NCBI GenBank assembly: GCA_017562135.1
Contig: QEYB01001179.1
Location: forward strand, 407,001 to 471,000
Direction of reading: 5' to 3'
DNA: 64,000 nucleotides
Source of the DNA: Dipylidium caninum
Taxonomy: Eukaryota > Platyhelminthes > Cestoda > Cyclophyllidea > Dipylidiidae
In this document: piece after piece, positions 34,927-47,779 of the stretch
Position numbering within the stretch: position 1 is the first letter of the stretch
Layout: each line of letters begins with the position of its first letter
Made by a program: the position numbers and the translations under genes
The notes under the pieces: generated by a model
Told to the model about the DNA's origin: nothing
Seen by the model: the letters and a program-made list of their open reading frames with translations, nothing else
Databases searched by the model: none

Positions 34927-37900
34927 TCAACGTAAGGCTCCCCTGTCACGCTCAACTCTAACGACCTTGGCACTCAAGCATGTGAAATTCGGTGGCACGT
35001 GTGTGAGATGCTGCATCAGTTTGTGCTCCTGCGCTTCGGTTAGAGCTGAAGAGGAGGTGACTGGAGGCGGAGAGATGGTAGGCTTAGGGGGAGGGGGGGG
35101 GTGGAGGGGAAGGCATTTGTAATAAATCTCTTGTTACCTCCGGTGCGAAAGCAAGTGAAAGCCTATTTCGCCGTTACAAACCACTTATAAGAGAAACAAC
35201 AGCGCGTAAATAGTTTGCAACTCACTCGCTTGGTAGTTTTTTCATGGGTGGTTGAAGCACCGTTGGAGAAGGTGGAATCGTCCACGATACTCCAATTCTC
35301 AATATTCTTTACGACTGACTTCAAATATGCCATTTGATCCTCCAGGCAATTTTCTGCGAACTCCAACGAGTTGTCCTACAAAATTTTGGTTATCTAGTAA
35401 CGCATACGAAATAGTTTTATTACAAAAAATACACAAGTTTGAAGGAGATTTCTCTCGAAAAAGCTACCATCATGCCAAAAAGAATTTTAATACATATCAG
35501 CACCCATCAATGAACTGCGTAAACTTTAAATAATGACGTTATCCTAAGGAACCACGTATGTTGTTTATCATACTAGTCTCAGAGGTATGACGTGGCGTTT
35601 TATAGAGCTATTCTTACTACTCGGAATTAGAAGATGGAACCAAAAAGTAAATGAGTTGTTCAAAATTTGGCTCGTTTCCAGTCTGTAGGCGTAGAAGAAA
35701 CTTACAGGCAAAGAAGGAATCCACCTTTTACTGGCAGTGCGAATTCTCGTGGCAATTTCGTTAAGCTCTCGAGATAGCTTCCTCTCAAGGGCAGAATAAC
35801 CAAGTTGGCAACGCCTGCTAACCTGCTTTTGTGTGGCTCGAAGTTTGTTCACCTCCCCTAGAAGTTCGTCCAAATGCCTCGACTTTGACTCTACCCTCAT
35901 GGCTAAGTCTTCCATGGCCTCCGAGAGGTCACGAATTTGCCTATTTTTGGAGTTCAATTCAGACTAATTTATTGTCAAATTTGGCATTTTATTCCCTCAC
36001 CTTCAATTCATTTTCGGTTTGAGAGGTAGTATTTAAATTTTCGGCGTTTTGAGCCATCAAATCTTCCACACTGGACCGTAGTCTGGAGTTTTCCTGTTTT
36101 ATCCGCAAAATTTCCTCATTTTTCTCATCAACTTCCCGATAGACAGACTCAGTTGAAGAACAACGGAAGCCCTACAACCAAAAGCGTCATAAAATATTAG
36201 CTACTTATACGTGGTAAGTAGCAAAACTTCACTCACTAGTTTATTTGGTCTCAAATAGTCATCTGTCACGTCAGCGTACTTCGAACGAGTGAACCAATCA
36301 CTTCCAGGCACCTTTTCGCCTCGTCGCCAACGTTCAACTTCTCTTTCTAGGTGACCAATAACGTGCTTCAGTTGAGCGATGGCTCCTTGCTCCTTCTCGT
36401 AGAGCCTCTTCCAACGAACATCTCTGCCTGAACAATTGCGTTTTGCATCAACTTTAAGTCGCTTCGCCCTGGCGCCAAAATGTAGCGTCGATTTCGTTTC
36501 GGACTCGTTGGTTTCCGTTGGTGAAACACATATAACAATTGTTGTTTTGGCATTTCCTCCCAACGATTGTTGTAGAATTCGCGTCAATTTGGAATTTCGG
36601 TACGGCACGTGTCTCTGCATCGGAAGTATGATAGTTAGTGTTGGCCCCTAAACTGTTAACGAGAATCGGAAATGTTTCGTAGCACGAATTAAGCGACACG
36701 ACAGAAAAGAATAAAAGTGGACTCTGGCCACCCAGAGCGCCTTATTCATTGTGATAATTTTGTGGACAATAAATGGTGACCAGCACTTTAGGCTCAGACA
36801 TTGTGGCACAAGGTTAGACATGAAGTTTTAAACAGCATCCTTATATAACTATAATCATTCCTTTGGCAGCGCGAACAAGAACATAGATGGGAGTAAGAGG
36901 GATGCTAAAGATGCTGTGAGGTTTCGCAGATCTAATCCATATTAGGCCGGAACGGGGGCTACGAGGAGGTAGAGGGAGGCACGAAGGGAGGACAGCAACC
37001 CGTGGGAACGTCCTTTATGACTTAAACAATTAAACCCGGGTTTTCATGTTTCCTACACGATTCCAAAGTCTTCCGATAAGAAATTGAAATGCCACAATTT
37101 TAGAACAGGTTTCCAATCAGCCAATTTATCCTCTGGTCTGTAACGGAAATGGGCTGTCGCCCTGCACTCACTCGCCTCACTACCGGACGCAAAACAATGG
37201 GGCACTAGGCTTAATCGACCTCTTATGGAGCTCCTAATCAAGATGGACTCGTTACTTACGTTGGGAGGTGTTCTAATTATCTGTTAGAAGAATGGGCAAA
37301 TCTGGGATTTCGGCAGATGAGCAAAAATGCCCTCAACACGCCAACCTTATAATTGTTTCCAGTTTTTTGATGGACTACTTATGCGCCTTTAAGTAGAAAT
37401 AATATTAGGGTGAAATGAGTGTCAAAAAAAAAGGGGGGGGGAATTGGAGTTCCCTTTTCGCCCCGAGGTGCCGCCGCAGAGACTCACACTTCCATCCACT
37501 AGAGCCCCAATGACATTTCCCAGTGTCGAAAGGGATTGATTGATGCCCTTGGCCTCGTCCAGGGTGCTGCCGACGGCCCGGGTTTTGGAGACCTTCTCGG
37601 AACCCGCCAAGTCAACCAGACTGAGTCGACTGACGATAGTCTCGTTGGTCGACAGCCGTCTCTGCTCGAGGATGACGGTGAAGATGCTGTGACTGCGTGA
37701 ACTGCGCCGATTCATGCCTGTTAAGGTGTCAAACAATGTCAGAACCCGCGTCAGCCATCGATATAGTATATCAAAGAGGCCATAGCAGTCTACGGCTCAA
37801 AAGTACTTCCCAGCCAGGCCTGTTCCAAGGCCATAAAAGCCTGTTTGAACCGGTGCTTCCACCGTGTGACAAACTGCCATCAGCCAACATGTCACGGCCT

Positions 37901-40900
37901 ATCTAATTGCCGCTTCAAATTCACCTCCTGTAATTATCCCCCTGCGGAGGAGTTGAGAACACTCAACAATCCCCCTCCCTCCCGCGTCAAGGTCACTCGG
38001 AACGCTCTGAACGAGTGGAGGAAAAACAGGAACGTCACGGGCGACAGAGATGCTGTCATCGTCGGCTGCGAACGGACGGAGTGGGACTCCGCTCCTAAGA
38101 GGAGGTGCGACTTCGCGTCTGGTCAAGGGCGAAAAGCGAATCGTGGTGATCGTCTCAACTTTGCTGTTTGCAGTGCGGCAGACAGGAGGTGGAAAAGGCC
38201 CCACAGATGGAAAGGCGCCCCTCTGCCAGTGGTTGAAACTGTTGAGATTTGCTTGGCCGCCGAAACGATGTCTCATGTTGGCGAAACGTGGAAGAAGAGG
38301 CGCCACTGGGCCAGACGTAGACGCAAGCAAGGACGAAGGCGAGAGCCGAGCAACGAGGGCGCGAGTCAGCCGACACCGGCGTCTGCTTTGAGCAAGTGAC
38401 GCCACTCGGAATCCCCGCGCTCGGGTGGAAGGGGGACGCGCTCCGACACACCAGGCCGCCTTATGCCCAGACCCGCCTCAGGTCGGTCCCACAACCCTGC
38501 CTGCTTGGCGGTCTGGCGAGAGTCTGGTCGGTTCTCCAAGTGGCGAGAGAGGCAGCGAGAGACAGCGAGAGGCGAGGACAAGCGGTGCAGACGATTGGGC
38601 GCTCACCAGATGCACCAATTGAGGAGGAGAGGAGGAGGAGGAGGAAGAGGAGGAGGAGGTGTGTTTGAATAAATGAGCCGACGATGAGTAGTCAAGCGAG
38701 TTAGTCGCGAGCGCACGACGGCTGGGGGGAGGAGTGAATCAACGAGCTGGAAAGGGGATGGAACAACGGGGACGGGGACGGGGACGAAGACGGAGAGGTG
38801 AAGCATCGAGGCCTGGTGTGAGAATAAGAGAGAACGAGGCGTGGAGCATTTAAATGGGGACGTTGGGTTAACCAATGAAAACGTCACAAAGGAGGAGCTA
38901 ATTAGTTAATAACAAAGCACAATGATGACGCCGATGAGGAGGGAGAAGAGGTCGAGAAGGAGCTGAACTGATAAGCGTAATAAAATAGTAAAAACCGCCA
39001 TTTTGTTGGGAAAAATAGCCAACTATGCAAAGCCAACTTACATTTACTTTATCAAATATAGTGCAATTACTGAGATTTTCTGCGACTAGAGGAAATGCAG
39101 TTTCCCATCAGGCGGCGGGAAGAATTCGGTAAAACGTCGAACCACTCATGGCGGCAGCCTCGGGACACGCCTCGGCTGATAGGAGGTCGACAAAGCGCTG
39201 CTCGACGCCTTCCCAGTCTCGTCCCCCGAGGGGCTGAGTGCCAAAGACATGCTCGACCTGCCAAGTCCGCGTTGGTTTATGAATGCGGCGAGGAGTCATG
39301 GAAATCCGCCCCCGTGTGTTCGCGCCTCCTCCCTGAGATGTCGAGGGGGGTGGGGGAGAGTGACGAGTGGACCCCTACTCTTTGGTCTGCCCGCTGACAA
39401 GGGGAGTTCCACGCGTGGCCTTAGAAGTCGACTCAACGACGATCGAGAGCTTGTCCAAAATGCCCCGATTTTATGCACTGAGTGGAAGCGGCCCCCAGAC
39501 CACCACCGCGACGGGCTGCTTCTTGCAGGCTGCCGTATGATGGGCTTTGAAACAGGAGTTCAACTGCTCCAGGACGCAAACTGGTTCTGCATGAACACAC
39601 GCGCATGAGGGGAGAGCAGGGTGGGAAGGGGGGAAACAGGGCGCCCGCCCCTCCCGCCGAGACCGGCCAAGTGATGTCCTCCTACTTGGAGAGGCATCTC
39701 AATAAACCAAAACGGGCGGCCAATGCACCGGGAGTCGCGAAAGAGAGGGCCACGAACCACCGCAAAAGAACACCGATTTAATGTCACATATACGTGACGT
39801 CCATGGTCTCCACCGCCTGATGAAAAACACTGAGGGCGGAAGGAAGACTTGTGACACCTTAAATGAACGAAGAGATGCCGACCAAACGTCTGTGGTTGCT
39901 CACCACGCAACGACTTGTCTCTGAGGCGAAAGATCGCCTTCTCAAAAACACAAAATCACCTGTTCCTCCTCCTCCTCCAGCCTTTCACGGGTGGCTGCTG
40001 CGTTAAGTCAGTCACAGGCATCGCGGGGGGGGGGGGGGGGGAGAAGAGGCCGAGAAAGAGGGAGGAAGGGCGGCACACTCACTTGTGCAGGAGGTGTGCT
40101 TATTTAGCCGTCCCAACTCCAAAGCGTCCAGAATATCTCCATAGTTGTTCACGTAGCGTTCAGTCAGGCCCTGAAAGGGGAGAAGTCAGACAGGAAAGGA
40201 GAATGTGAGGCCGCTCGAGGGGATTTGGGAGGGAGAGGAGGGGGGAGGGGGGGGGGGGAATATTCTGCCTCAACGCCTATAAATGGCAAGTTTAATTGTC
40301 GGCCCGGGAGAGTCGCACTAATTGCCCGGCCATTAGGGCCACGGAGTGTGGATGGGAGCGCTCGAGGGGGCAAAAACACTTGTCGCCGGGTGCGCAGACG
40401 CCAGACAACCCAGGGGGCACACATCAAGCTGAGGGGTTTGAACTCCCCTCACCCCCCACCTCCCCAAAGTGGGACGAGAAGCGAGCGGGCTCCGAGCTCG
40501 ACGGACGTGGTGAAGGCCTCCGTCCCACACGAGGCGCGGGAGGTGGACGACGCCGGCGTGGGAAATGAAGTTGTCGGACTGGCCAGCAATAACATCCCAG
40601 TGCCATGGCAACTCAGTGTTTACCGTTTCTAGCTTCAGACAAATGCTTAAAAGCGACAGACGAGTGTGTAGAGGTCTACCGGAAAGTCCTGTCTCTTTTT
40701 TGGAATAAAACCGAACAAAAACATCTCATTCCTTAACGCCAATAAATGTTAGTATATTATAAAATTGTTGTTAATTTCAATGACGTCGGGTCAGCGTGAG
40801 GGGAATTTGTACTTCCCATGTTTAGAAAATGTTTTCTCTCCCCTGATGCGAGATTTTTGTCCTTCACAAGTGACAGTCGGTGGGCGTTGAGGCCCTAGAA

Positions 40901-43900
40901 AATGGTGAGCTCGAGAGTACTGCCCAGTCTAGTCGAGCGGTCTTTCGGACGAGTCCGCCAAAGCAGCCTGCGGCCTGGCTGCACCACGGCGCAGACCGAC
41001 TTCCTCCCTCTTCTCCGTGGACGGGCGTCTTCGACTCCTCCACTTGGTGCCAGCACCTCTCCGACGCGGCCTTTTCGGCCGGTTTCCGAAAGCTCACGGT
41101 GCATTCGGTCGGCGAATATCCCACCACACACACTGCAGTGTTCTTTCTTTATTTCTTTCTTCCTTTCGGGGTCGAATTTGCTCTAAAGGTGAAAGGGCGG
41201 CATTTCCCGGGCTCCCCTGGCGCACAAGAGGCCCCCTTCCTCACGACTTTTTGCTCAATCGTCCAAATTCTTCTCGTGAACACCTCCACACCGGTCCTGC
41301 GCGCCGACAGCCCTCCGAGATGGTTCGCTCAGCTGAACTCTGAGTCTTTCCGCGGGTCCCGCTCTCGTCAACTCGGCCCCAACGACATCCGCGTCGAGGA
41401 AAGATGCTCGGCCCCAACACGCGGCCTTTCAGGCAGGCCGCACTCGCCTGTTCCACACTGTCCAGACACCTTCTGCACGTCCGGCCGGGAGGCGAACCGC
41501 CCTCCACCAAACGCTTGCACTACATTTCTGCATGCTTCTGCAGCACTTCGCAAAAAGTGGAGCCGCGTGAAGGAGCCTCAGGAAGAGGAGGAGGCATGGG
41601 CCCCAACGACTGGCGAGAATAAACTCGGCTTCCGCCAATTTGTTACGTCGGAGTGTATACATTAAAGGATAAAAGTGGGGGCCGAACACGCGCCAAATAA
41701 ACATGTGCTACGACGTGTCGAAAAGGGGGCGTCGAAGGGACAGAAACCTTCCGGTGGACCATAAATTTATCGTCCATCGAGTGCTGACGACGCGTCTCCA
41801 ACATTTGTGCGTTTTCGGTTGGGGTTTTTTTGATTAACCGGAGTCTTCAAACACACACAAACACACACACACACACACACGAACAAGCGCCCTCCCCTTC
41901 CACACTTTGACGCCTTCAAAGAGGATTTGCTGCGATTCCACCCGACAGCCGGACTTCGCCCGTCTTGTGCGCATGTCCTCAGGGGACCCAGCCGGTGGGT
42001 AAATCGTCCGTCGCATCTCGGCGGGGAACGACGAGGTCGCCGGTCGGGAGCCAATCCACTCGTCGGATGGAAAATCACGGGGCGGAGGAGGAGGAGGAGG
42101 AGGAGGGCATCCGACTGCTCGTCTTGCAGCTGTGCCCCTCCGTGTCACGGGGAGACAATGGCAAACAACGTGGGAGACGTGCCTTAGACAACAACAATAA
42201 CAACTCCGATTGCATCCATTTGCGCCGACGACTGACAGCGGTGTCAAACCCTGTCATAAACGAAATGTTTAGGGACAAAGTAGCAAACATGGTGGACTCT
42301 CCTGGCCTGAGGTCATGAAAAGAACTTTATGGCAGCGCGCGATGCAGCAACGTGGCTAGTGGCACTGGGGCGACTCTTCCCACCCTCCCCTGCATTCTAC
42401 CTTTAGAAAAAGAGTGCTACGGGTAGGACGGAGTCAGGATGTGCGGAGTGGTCAGTCCAATCGGAGGGGAAAGGGGAAACCTCGACCCATCCAATAAGTG
42501 GGAAGCATCGTCAGGAAATTTTACAACCCATTTTAGTAGCATTCGAATGAAGGTAAGTGGAATTCTCCCCACCCTCCTCTTCTTGTCACAATCCTCCTTA
42601 GCGAGAGAGAGAGAGAGTGAGATTAGGACAGCATATGCGTCCATATTAAAAAAACAAAAATTTTGTGCCAATTCTTTCAAAGTACCCAAAAAGAAGCGGG
42701 GATGTCATCGATTAAAGAGTAGTCTGCCCCTCGTCGCCCTCGAGAGAATTCCTTCATAGTTGCGTGCATAAAGTTGCCGCCCTAAGGGCAGATGGATTCG
42801 GTTGCACTATTGAATGCAATTTCACCCTGGTACCACCACAACTACCGTCGCCACCACATCCACCATCATCATCGCGAATGAGGCTATATATGGACTTTCG
42901 GATACTTCGACCGGTTCTCGGTAGGTTTTGGTTTGTTTAACTGGGAACTGAATAGTTTACTACTTCTTCCCCGCCCCCGTCCCCACGCCACCCGAGGAAC
43001 CTGACTGAAGTCCAAAAAGGTCAACACACACTTCACTCAATGAGGCGGGGTTTCAAGAGCCCAACATCTCCGTTTACGCGTCTCCATTAATGATGAAATT
43101 ATTCAACTATCTGCCTAAGAAGCAATGGTGCTCATTTCATCAGTATTTGACCAATATAAAAGAAAAATAGAAGTGACAAATTTGCTAATGCATCGACTAC
43201 ACGATAGAGGAAATGAAATGCAGAGTTTTTTCCTTACAGGCCTTTCGCAAATTGGCAGAAAGTTCGACAAAATAGACTATTTCTGAAGGCGATACAAGAA
43301 AAGAAAAGTGAGTTTTGACTCCATGTTGTATCCTTCCATGTCCCTGTAAAAGCGAGCCCATTTGTTCAAACACACACCCACTCGGAAGGGGAGTAAACAT
43401 GTGACAACAGACAGAATGGAAGACAAGGCAGAGACTCTAACACCCAAAAACAAGGTGATACTGTCGTTTGTGACCTCAATCCAAGGGGGATAAAGTAAGG
43501 CCAGAGTAGAGGGATAAAATTAACACAACTAAGCAAAGTTGAAAGCTAATTTCATGAAATTCCATTCAGGAAAGAGAAAAAAGAGATCAGTAGCACCCCT
43601 TTCTTTTGCCCATAGGAATGTTACTTGTTTTCGTGCCTTGGGAACAAAAATTTGCCCAGTTCAGGAAGCACTAACCTTCACAAAAGTCTGCCTTTTCGAG
43701 TCTTCGCAAATGATCAAGTTTTTCTTTGATGCTACAGTTCGGAAGGAGGAGGAAGACGATGATGATGATGATAAGGAGGAGGAAAGGCCCCTATTCGGCG
43801 ATAGGAATGCCGACTTACGGTCTAAGAGGTCCTTCACCCTCTCCATATACAATTCCATGTAAGTAACCTGAGATGAGGAGAGAATCAAATGACTTGCTCA

Positions 43901-45122
43901 TTCACGAGCCCACCTTCATACGAATTTCCACTCTGTTATTCATTATTTGAACAGATTTAAAGATATCGCCCAACATCCGAGGAATTATTCCAAATAATTC
44001 CACACATTGTAATTCGCCCTAAAAAGGGAGTAACACAGCAAGTTAAAAGGAGCTCTTTTTTTCTACTTTTCAAACTCCTCGAGTCAAGCCTCGGCAAGAT
44101 CGCCTCGCCGGCGTCGGGCCAAGGCGGCAACACTCTGTACATCCACCAAACAGGTATTTCAAGGCCGCGGATCAACCAGTCTATGCTCAGTTTCCAACCG
44201 ACTGGGCGACAGGGCGAGTGGGTTTGGCCAATCCCCCGACGTTTCCCACTTGGGACGCACGTGTTCACCGGAGGAAGTGACCAGTGAACAGTAGACATTC
44301 CCGGGTTCGTTACCGGTAGGCTCATAATAATAATGATGATAATAATGCGGAGTTTTGGCGCGAGGAATTGAAAACTCCCTGGTTTGAACTACCAGGGCTA
44401 TTCAGAGGAGTAACTCGAAGTGGGCATGTGACACGTGCTTTGTTGGCCTCCAAAGTGGGCGTGACAAGGGAAGACCGCAGCCACTTGTTTAACCGAATAC
44501 TTTTCCTACTCACCCAGAAATAGTTAAACGCGTGGTCAATCTCGAGATTCCAACCAAAATAAATTTACGTGTGCCCATTGTTTAACCGAAGGATGCGACT
44601 TTTAACTCTATCAAGAGGAGGCAAATTTGCGCTCTGGTGACAGGGAATATTAAGTTAATCGCATGAAAAAGAGCAACATCATAAGGTTTAGGGAACGAGA
44701 TCAGCCCTCTGCGTCTGGAGTGGTTGGAGAAACGGAATGGTAAGAAAGGGACGCAAATGTCTGCCAAGTTACCTCCATCGTATACGTCTTCCCACTGCAC
44801 GTCTGTCCATAGACAAAAATAGTTCCGTTGTATCCGTTTAGGGCGTCCTCAAGTACTGGCTTTCCAATTACCTCGTAGGCTGTTTGCTGTGTGACGCGAT
44901 CAAGGACTGCATCGTAGGTGTACACTTTGCCCTAAAAATTCAAACGGCGATACTCATTACCGACTTGATCAACTCTTATGCTTCGCTGTTTGATAGGGAA
45001 AGACTTACCCCGACGGCGACTGACCTTTTAGATGGGCAGGTTAAACAGATGCCAGTTTTGAGGGAAACTTCGTTTGGAGCTGGAGGGCGGATGCGGCAAA
45101 TAACTCGAACATTCCCCACCAT
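34927..45122 (-). CDS. Kinesin-1-like heavy chain (motor protein)
   Basis: A microtubule plus-end motor. Twelve minus-strand exons join in phase: 45009-45122, 44773-44931, 43914-44018, 43819-43867, 43676-43731, 43238-43343, 37488-37717, 36237-36614, 36001-36171, 35706-35963, 35226-35375 and 34927-35082, about 643 residues. The motor begins [18 protein letters not shown]. The P-loop is GQTCSGKT (80-87), switch I SSRSH (202-206) and switch II DLAGSE (232-237). [20 protein letters not shown] is the kinesin-1 pattern, and the neck reads [22 protein letters not shown], close to KIF5. Coiled coil follows ([39 protein letters not shown]). The region before switch I ([20 protein letters not shown]) has diverged from the usual GKSNRHVAVT. 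Kinesin-1 is usually about 960 residues. No IAK tail motif is found, so either the tail is missing or further exons were not recognised. Exon 12 and the stop are the least certain. Confidence 0.9.
35083..35104. repeat. Polypurine run at a kinesin acceptor
   Basis: The plus-strand G run here is the pyrimidine tract (C/T-rich on the minus strand) of the acceptor used for the last kinesin exon. It is a strong tract, but homopolymer length may be unreliable. Confidence 0.6.
40025..40041 (+). repeat. G homopolymer (17)
   Basis: Seventeen consecutive G bases within the large kinesin intron. Confidence 0.95.
40235..40258 (+). repeat. G-rich tract
   Basis: Interrupted G runs ending in about twelve G, in the large kinesin intron. 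Confidence 0.85.
41850..41880. repeat. (AC)n microsatellite
   Basis: AC dinucleotide run with one interruption, in the large kinesin intron. Confidence 0.95.
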
Positions 45123-47779
45123 TGCATTGCCAACAGTAGCGTCCTCCCCCCTTCACACTGATGCACACACAATTCCCAACTACAGATGCCAAAGTCACGT
45201 GTACTTTGCTCCATATCGATTGAAATGCATTTTTAATTACGCCTCGGATAGACGCATAGTTGGAAAACCGAGGGTAGCACAATTTTGCCCTGTTTATGAC
45301 GTCACATTTCAGGGAGGTTCTTTCCACGACAGCGCTTTTCCCGACGTCCTCGCCCGTTCGGATTCCTATTGATGCAAATGCGTTAATACCCCCAACCGAG
45401 CCATTATTACGTAATTACATGGATCGATAATATTAGCAAATCAATAAACGCGTCCTGAGTCATCGCGTCTGCGACCGGTTTGCGTGCACATGCGTGCGCA
45501 CGTAAACCTTCCTGTGGAGAAAAATCGCGATCGTCCATTGGCCCTGTATTCCAACCAAATGCACCAACGGGAGAGTGAGATGAAGTCAAGGCTGCGAATT
45601 TGAGTGGACGTTCAATGCGTGACCAATGGGAGATGGGCAGGGGAGGAGGTGGTGGCAGTGGACGATTCACCGGGCATTTTGTTAGGTGTACGCAACAGTT
45701 AGGCGGTCCTTCAGTTTACGAGTTTAATGTATCCGAATGTATTATTGAGGACTAAAGCGCCGTAAGAATTACGCTCATACACAAAATGGGAAAAGGTAAA
45801 CCTTCACCAATTTTCACAGTGTGACTAAACATACTTGATAACTGAAGGATTGAATTTTTGGGTGAGAATCGACACTTCAACTAACGACACCTTGTTGCTA
45901 GGATTATTCAATTCACTTTTCAACGGAGACAAGTGTCCACGTATGGAGTAATTTACCTTTGCACTTGTGAAAAACCCCTCTCTCCGTTGCAATCAGTGCA
46001 GCTTCAGTGATGCGCATTCGTCCACACTTTTCGCAGTTGTCTCGCCACTCACCATCAGTGTGTTTAGTCAAGTGATGATGCTAATGGGGACAGGGGAGGG
46101 AGGCGGAATCGTGTTTGCTCACGTCTCGACTCGAGTGGCCTCTCTCTGACACACATGCTTACCTTTGACCCCACTCAACATCATGACTACTCCCACGAAA
46201 AGTAGCAGTACGACAGAGCGACAATTTGCACAACATGTTATCTGATCGCACACGGAAAAGTGCACTATTTGAAACCGGAGCGAGGACTCCTCTACGTGAA
46301 AGGAGATAGGTTTCACGAGTACATGGCATCACCGGGCAGAGGGAGCGAGTTCCACGCAGGCCCGTGCTCAACGTACACCCACTGCAGCCCACCTGACTCC
46401 ACTTACTCGAGGCAACGTGGAAGGAGCTCATGTCTTGAGGTCCTTCGAAGTGGGTAAAGTGAGCAGTAGAGTTTTCCCGCCCATGTTACCCGAAAACCGA
46501 CCTGTCTCCGTGAAACGTCAACGACCGTCGTGCTACAAACGTGGGCCAGGGAAGTGGAGTCCAACTTTTAAGGTGGCAGAACTGCCTCCTGCCAAGCCTG
46601 ATGTAGCTTTGGTCAAACTCCAGTGGCGGAAATTAGCATCGAAGACGCTTGTGTGGGCGAGAACACCAAGTTTTACACATGTGAGCCAGCATCACTGCGA
46701 CTGAGAAAACACTAAAGGACTCCATTCTCTCGCAAATATTAACACAGTGACTTATGCGGTGTACGATAAAACGCCTCGAGGCAAATTCAAGCGTTCCACA
46801 CAATTACATTTCGAGATGAATTGGCGGCAAGACAACAGGATTTATTAGAAGTTAATAAACAAAGATGACCTTACTTGCGTCTCGAGATGTGCACCACCAC
46901 GCTGTCACGGCGGAATAAGAGGCATTAGCGGAGATTCTCTGCCTTCAGATGAAATTAAGATTTGTGAGGATTTGATGGCAATAGTAAAGTGGATGAAGGG
47001 ACGAAGGAGCCTACATAAGGGCGTTGGGAGTCCAGAGGTTGCCAGAGTGAATGACAAAAAGAAGGCTGTGTTGGAGACGAGAAAAGCCGACGTCGGAGTC
47101 GGTTAAGGGTTACGAGACACCAGAGTAGAGGGCGCCTGGCGATGAGGTTGCCTTCGTGACACATGATGCTGTCTAGCAGATTTGGTTCAGTGGGTCATAC
47201 TCAGAAGCACTGAGGCATTCATGCATGCGAAAAGGCTCAGTACTCCTCCCAACCGCAAAAACGACGGGCAGTGTGTAGTAATTACCACATATTATTATCC
47301 CATGTTTTTAATAGGCAGTGTGCAATGGGAGAAAGGAGTTTGGTGGTAAAGCAAGTCAGAAGAGTAATTTGATGAACATGGTGATAATTTTATATGATAG
47401 GAGAAAATCCAAAAAAAGAAAGGGTGCCGAGAGGAGGGGAGGCTGGACCGAAAAAATGAGGAAGACACGAAGCCGGGAGACCAGGGGAAGGTGAGAGGAG
47501 GCGGAGGAGGATGAGGGCGGGAAGAAAAGGACAACACGACGGAGGAGAATGAAAACCGTCTTCCATCCATCTCTCCAATCTATCGATTGTCTAACTGATT
47601 GCACAACGCATCGCATTGTCCTATCGCGTTAGGTGACGCAGGGAGCAAACGACAGATATGTTTTTGTTCTGTTGGGAAAGCAGCGGGGTGGGAGGGCAGA
47701 AGGTGAGGCGGATGGAGGCGGGTGATGTGAAGGGCGGATGGTTAGACACTCGCACTGTCTTCAAACAAAGCTGCACACC
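45123..47779. other. Intergenic stretch between kinesin and PRL genes
   Basis: It should contain the kinesin promoter (left end) and the PRL 3' UTR (right end). No protein gene is recognised. A minus-strand ATTAAA lies at 47307-47312, about 470 bases after the PRL stop, and may serve as its poly(A) signal. A partial dyad-like ACACATGTGAG is near 46675. Confidence 0.45.

Larger units (their letters stand above)
37718..43237 (-). other. Giant intron inside the kinesin motor (5.5 kb)
   Basis: Donor T|GTAAGG at 43237 and acceptor TTAACAG at 37718 join a Cys codon just before the [10 protein letters not shown] switch I region. Most other kinesin introns are 46-754 bp. The content is GC-rich and repeat-rich: a GAGGAG tract near 38630-38660, G17 at 40025-40041, G-rich sequence at 40235-40258, an AC run at 41850-41880 and GAG triplets near 42080-42105. 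The long plus-strand frame at 40880-41665 is not supported as a gene. Confidence 0.8.

Noticed and set aside
40880..41665. 261-residue plus-strand open frame in the kinesin intron
   Set aside because: Several other frames on both strands are open over the same bases, composition is GC-driven, no domain is recognisable and no splice or poly(A) context supports it.
43539..43862. 107-residue plus-strand open frame with Asp/Glu run
   Set aside because: It lies antisense across kinesin exons 4 and 5 and their intron; the acidic run comes from a GAT/GAG repeat in the intron.
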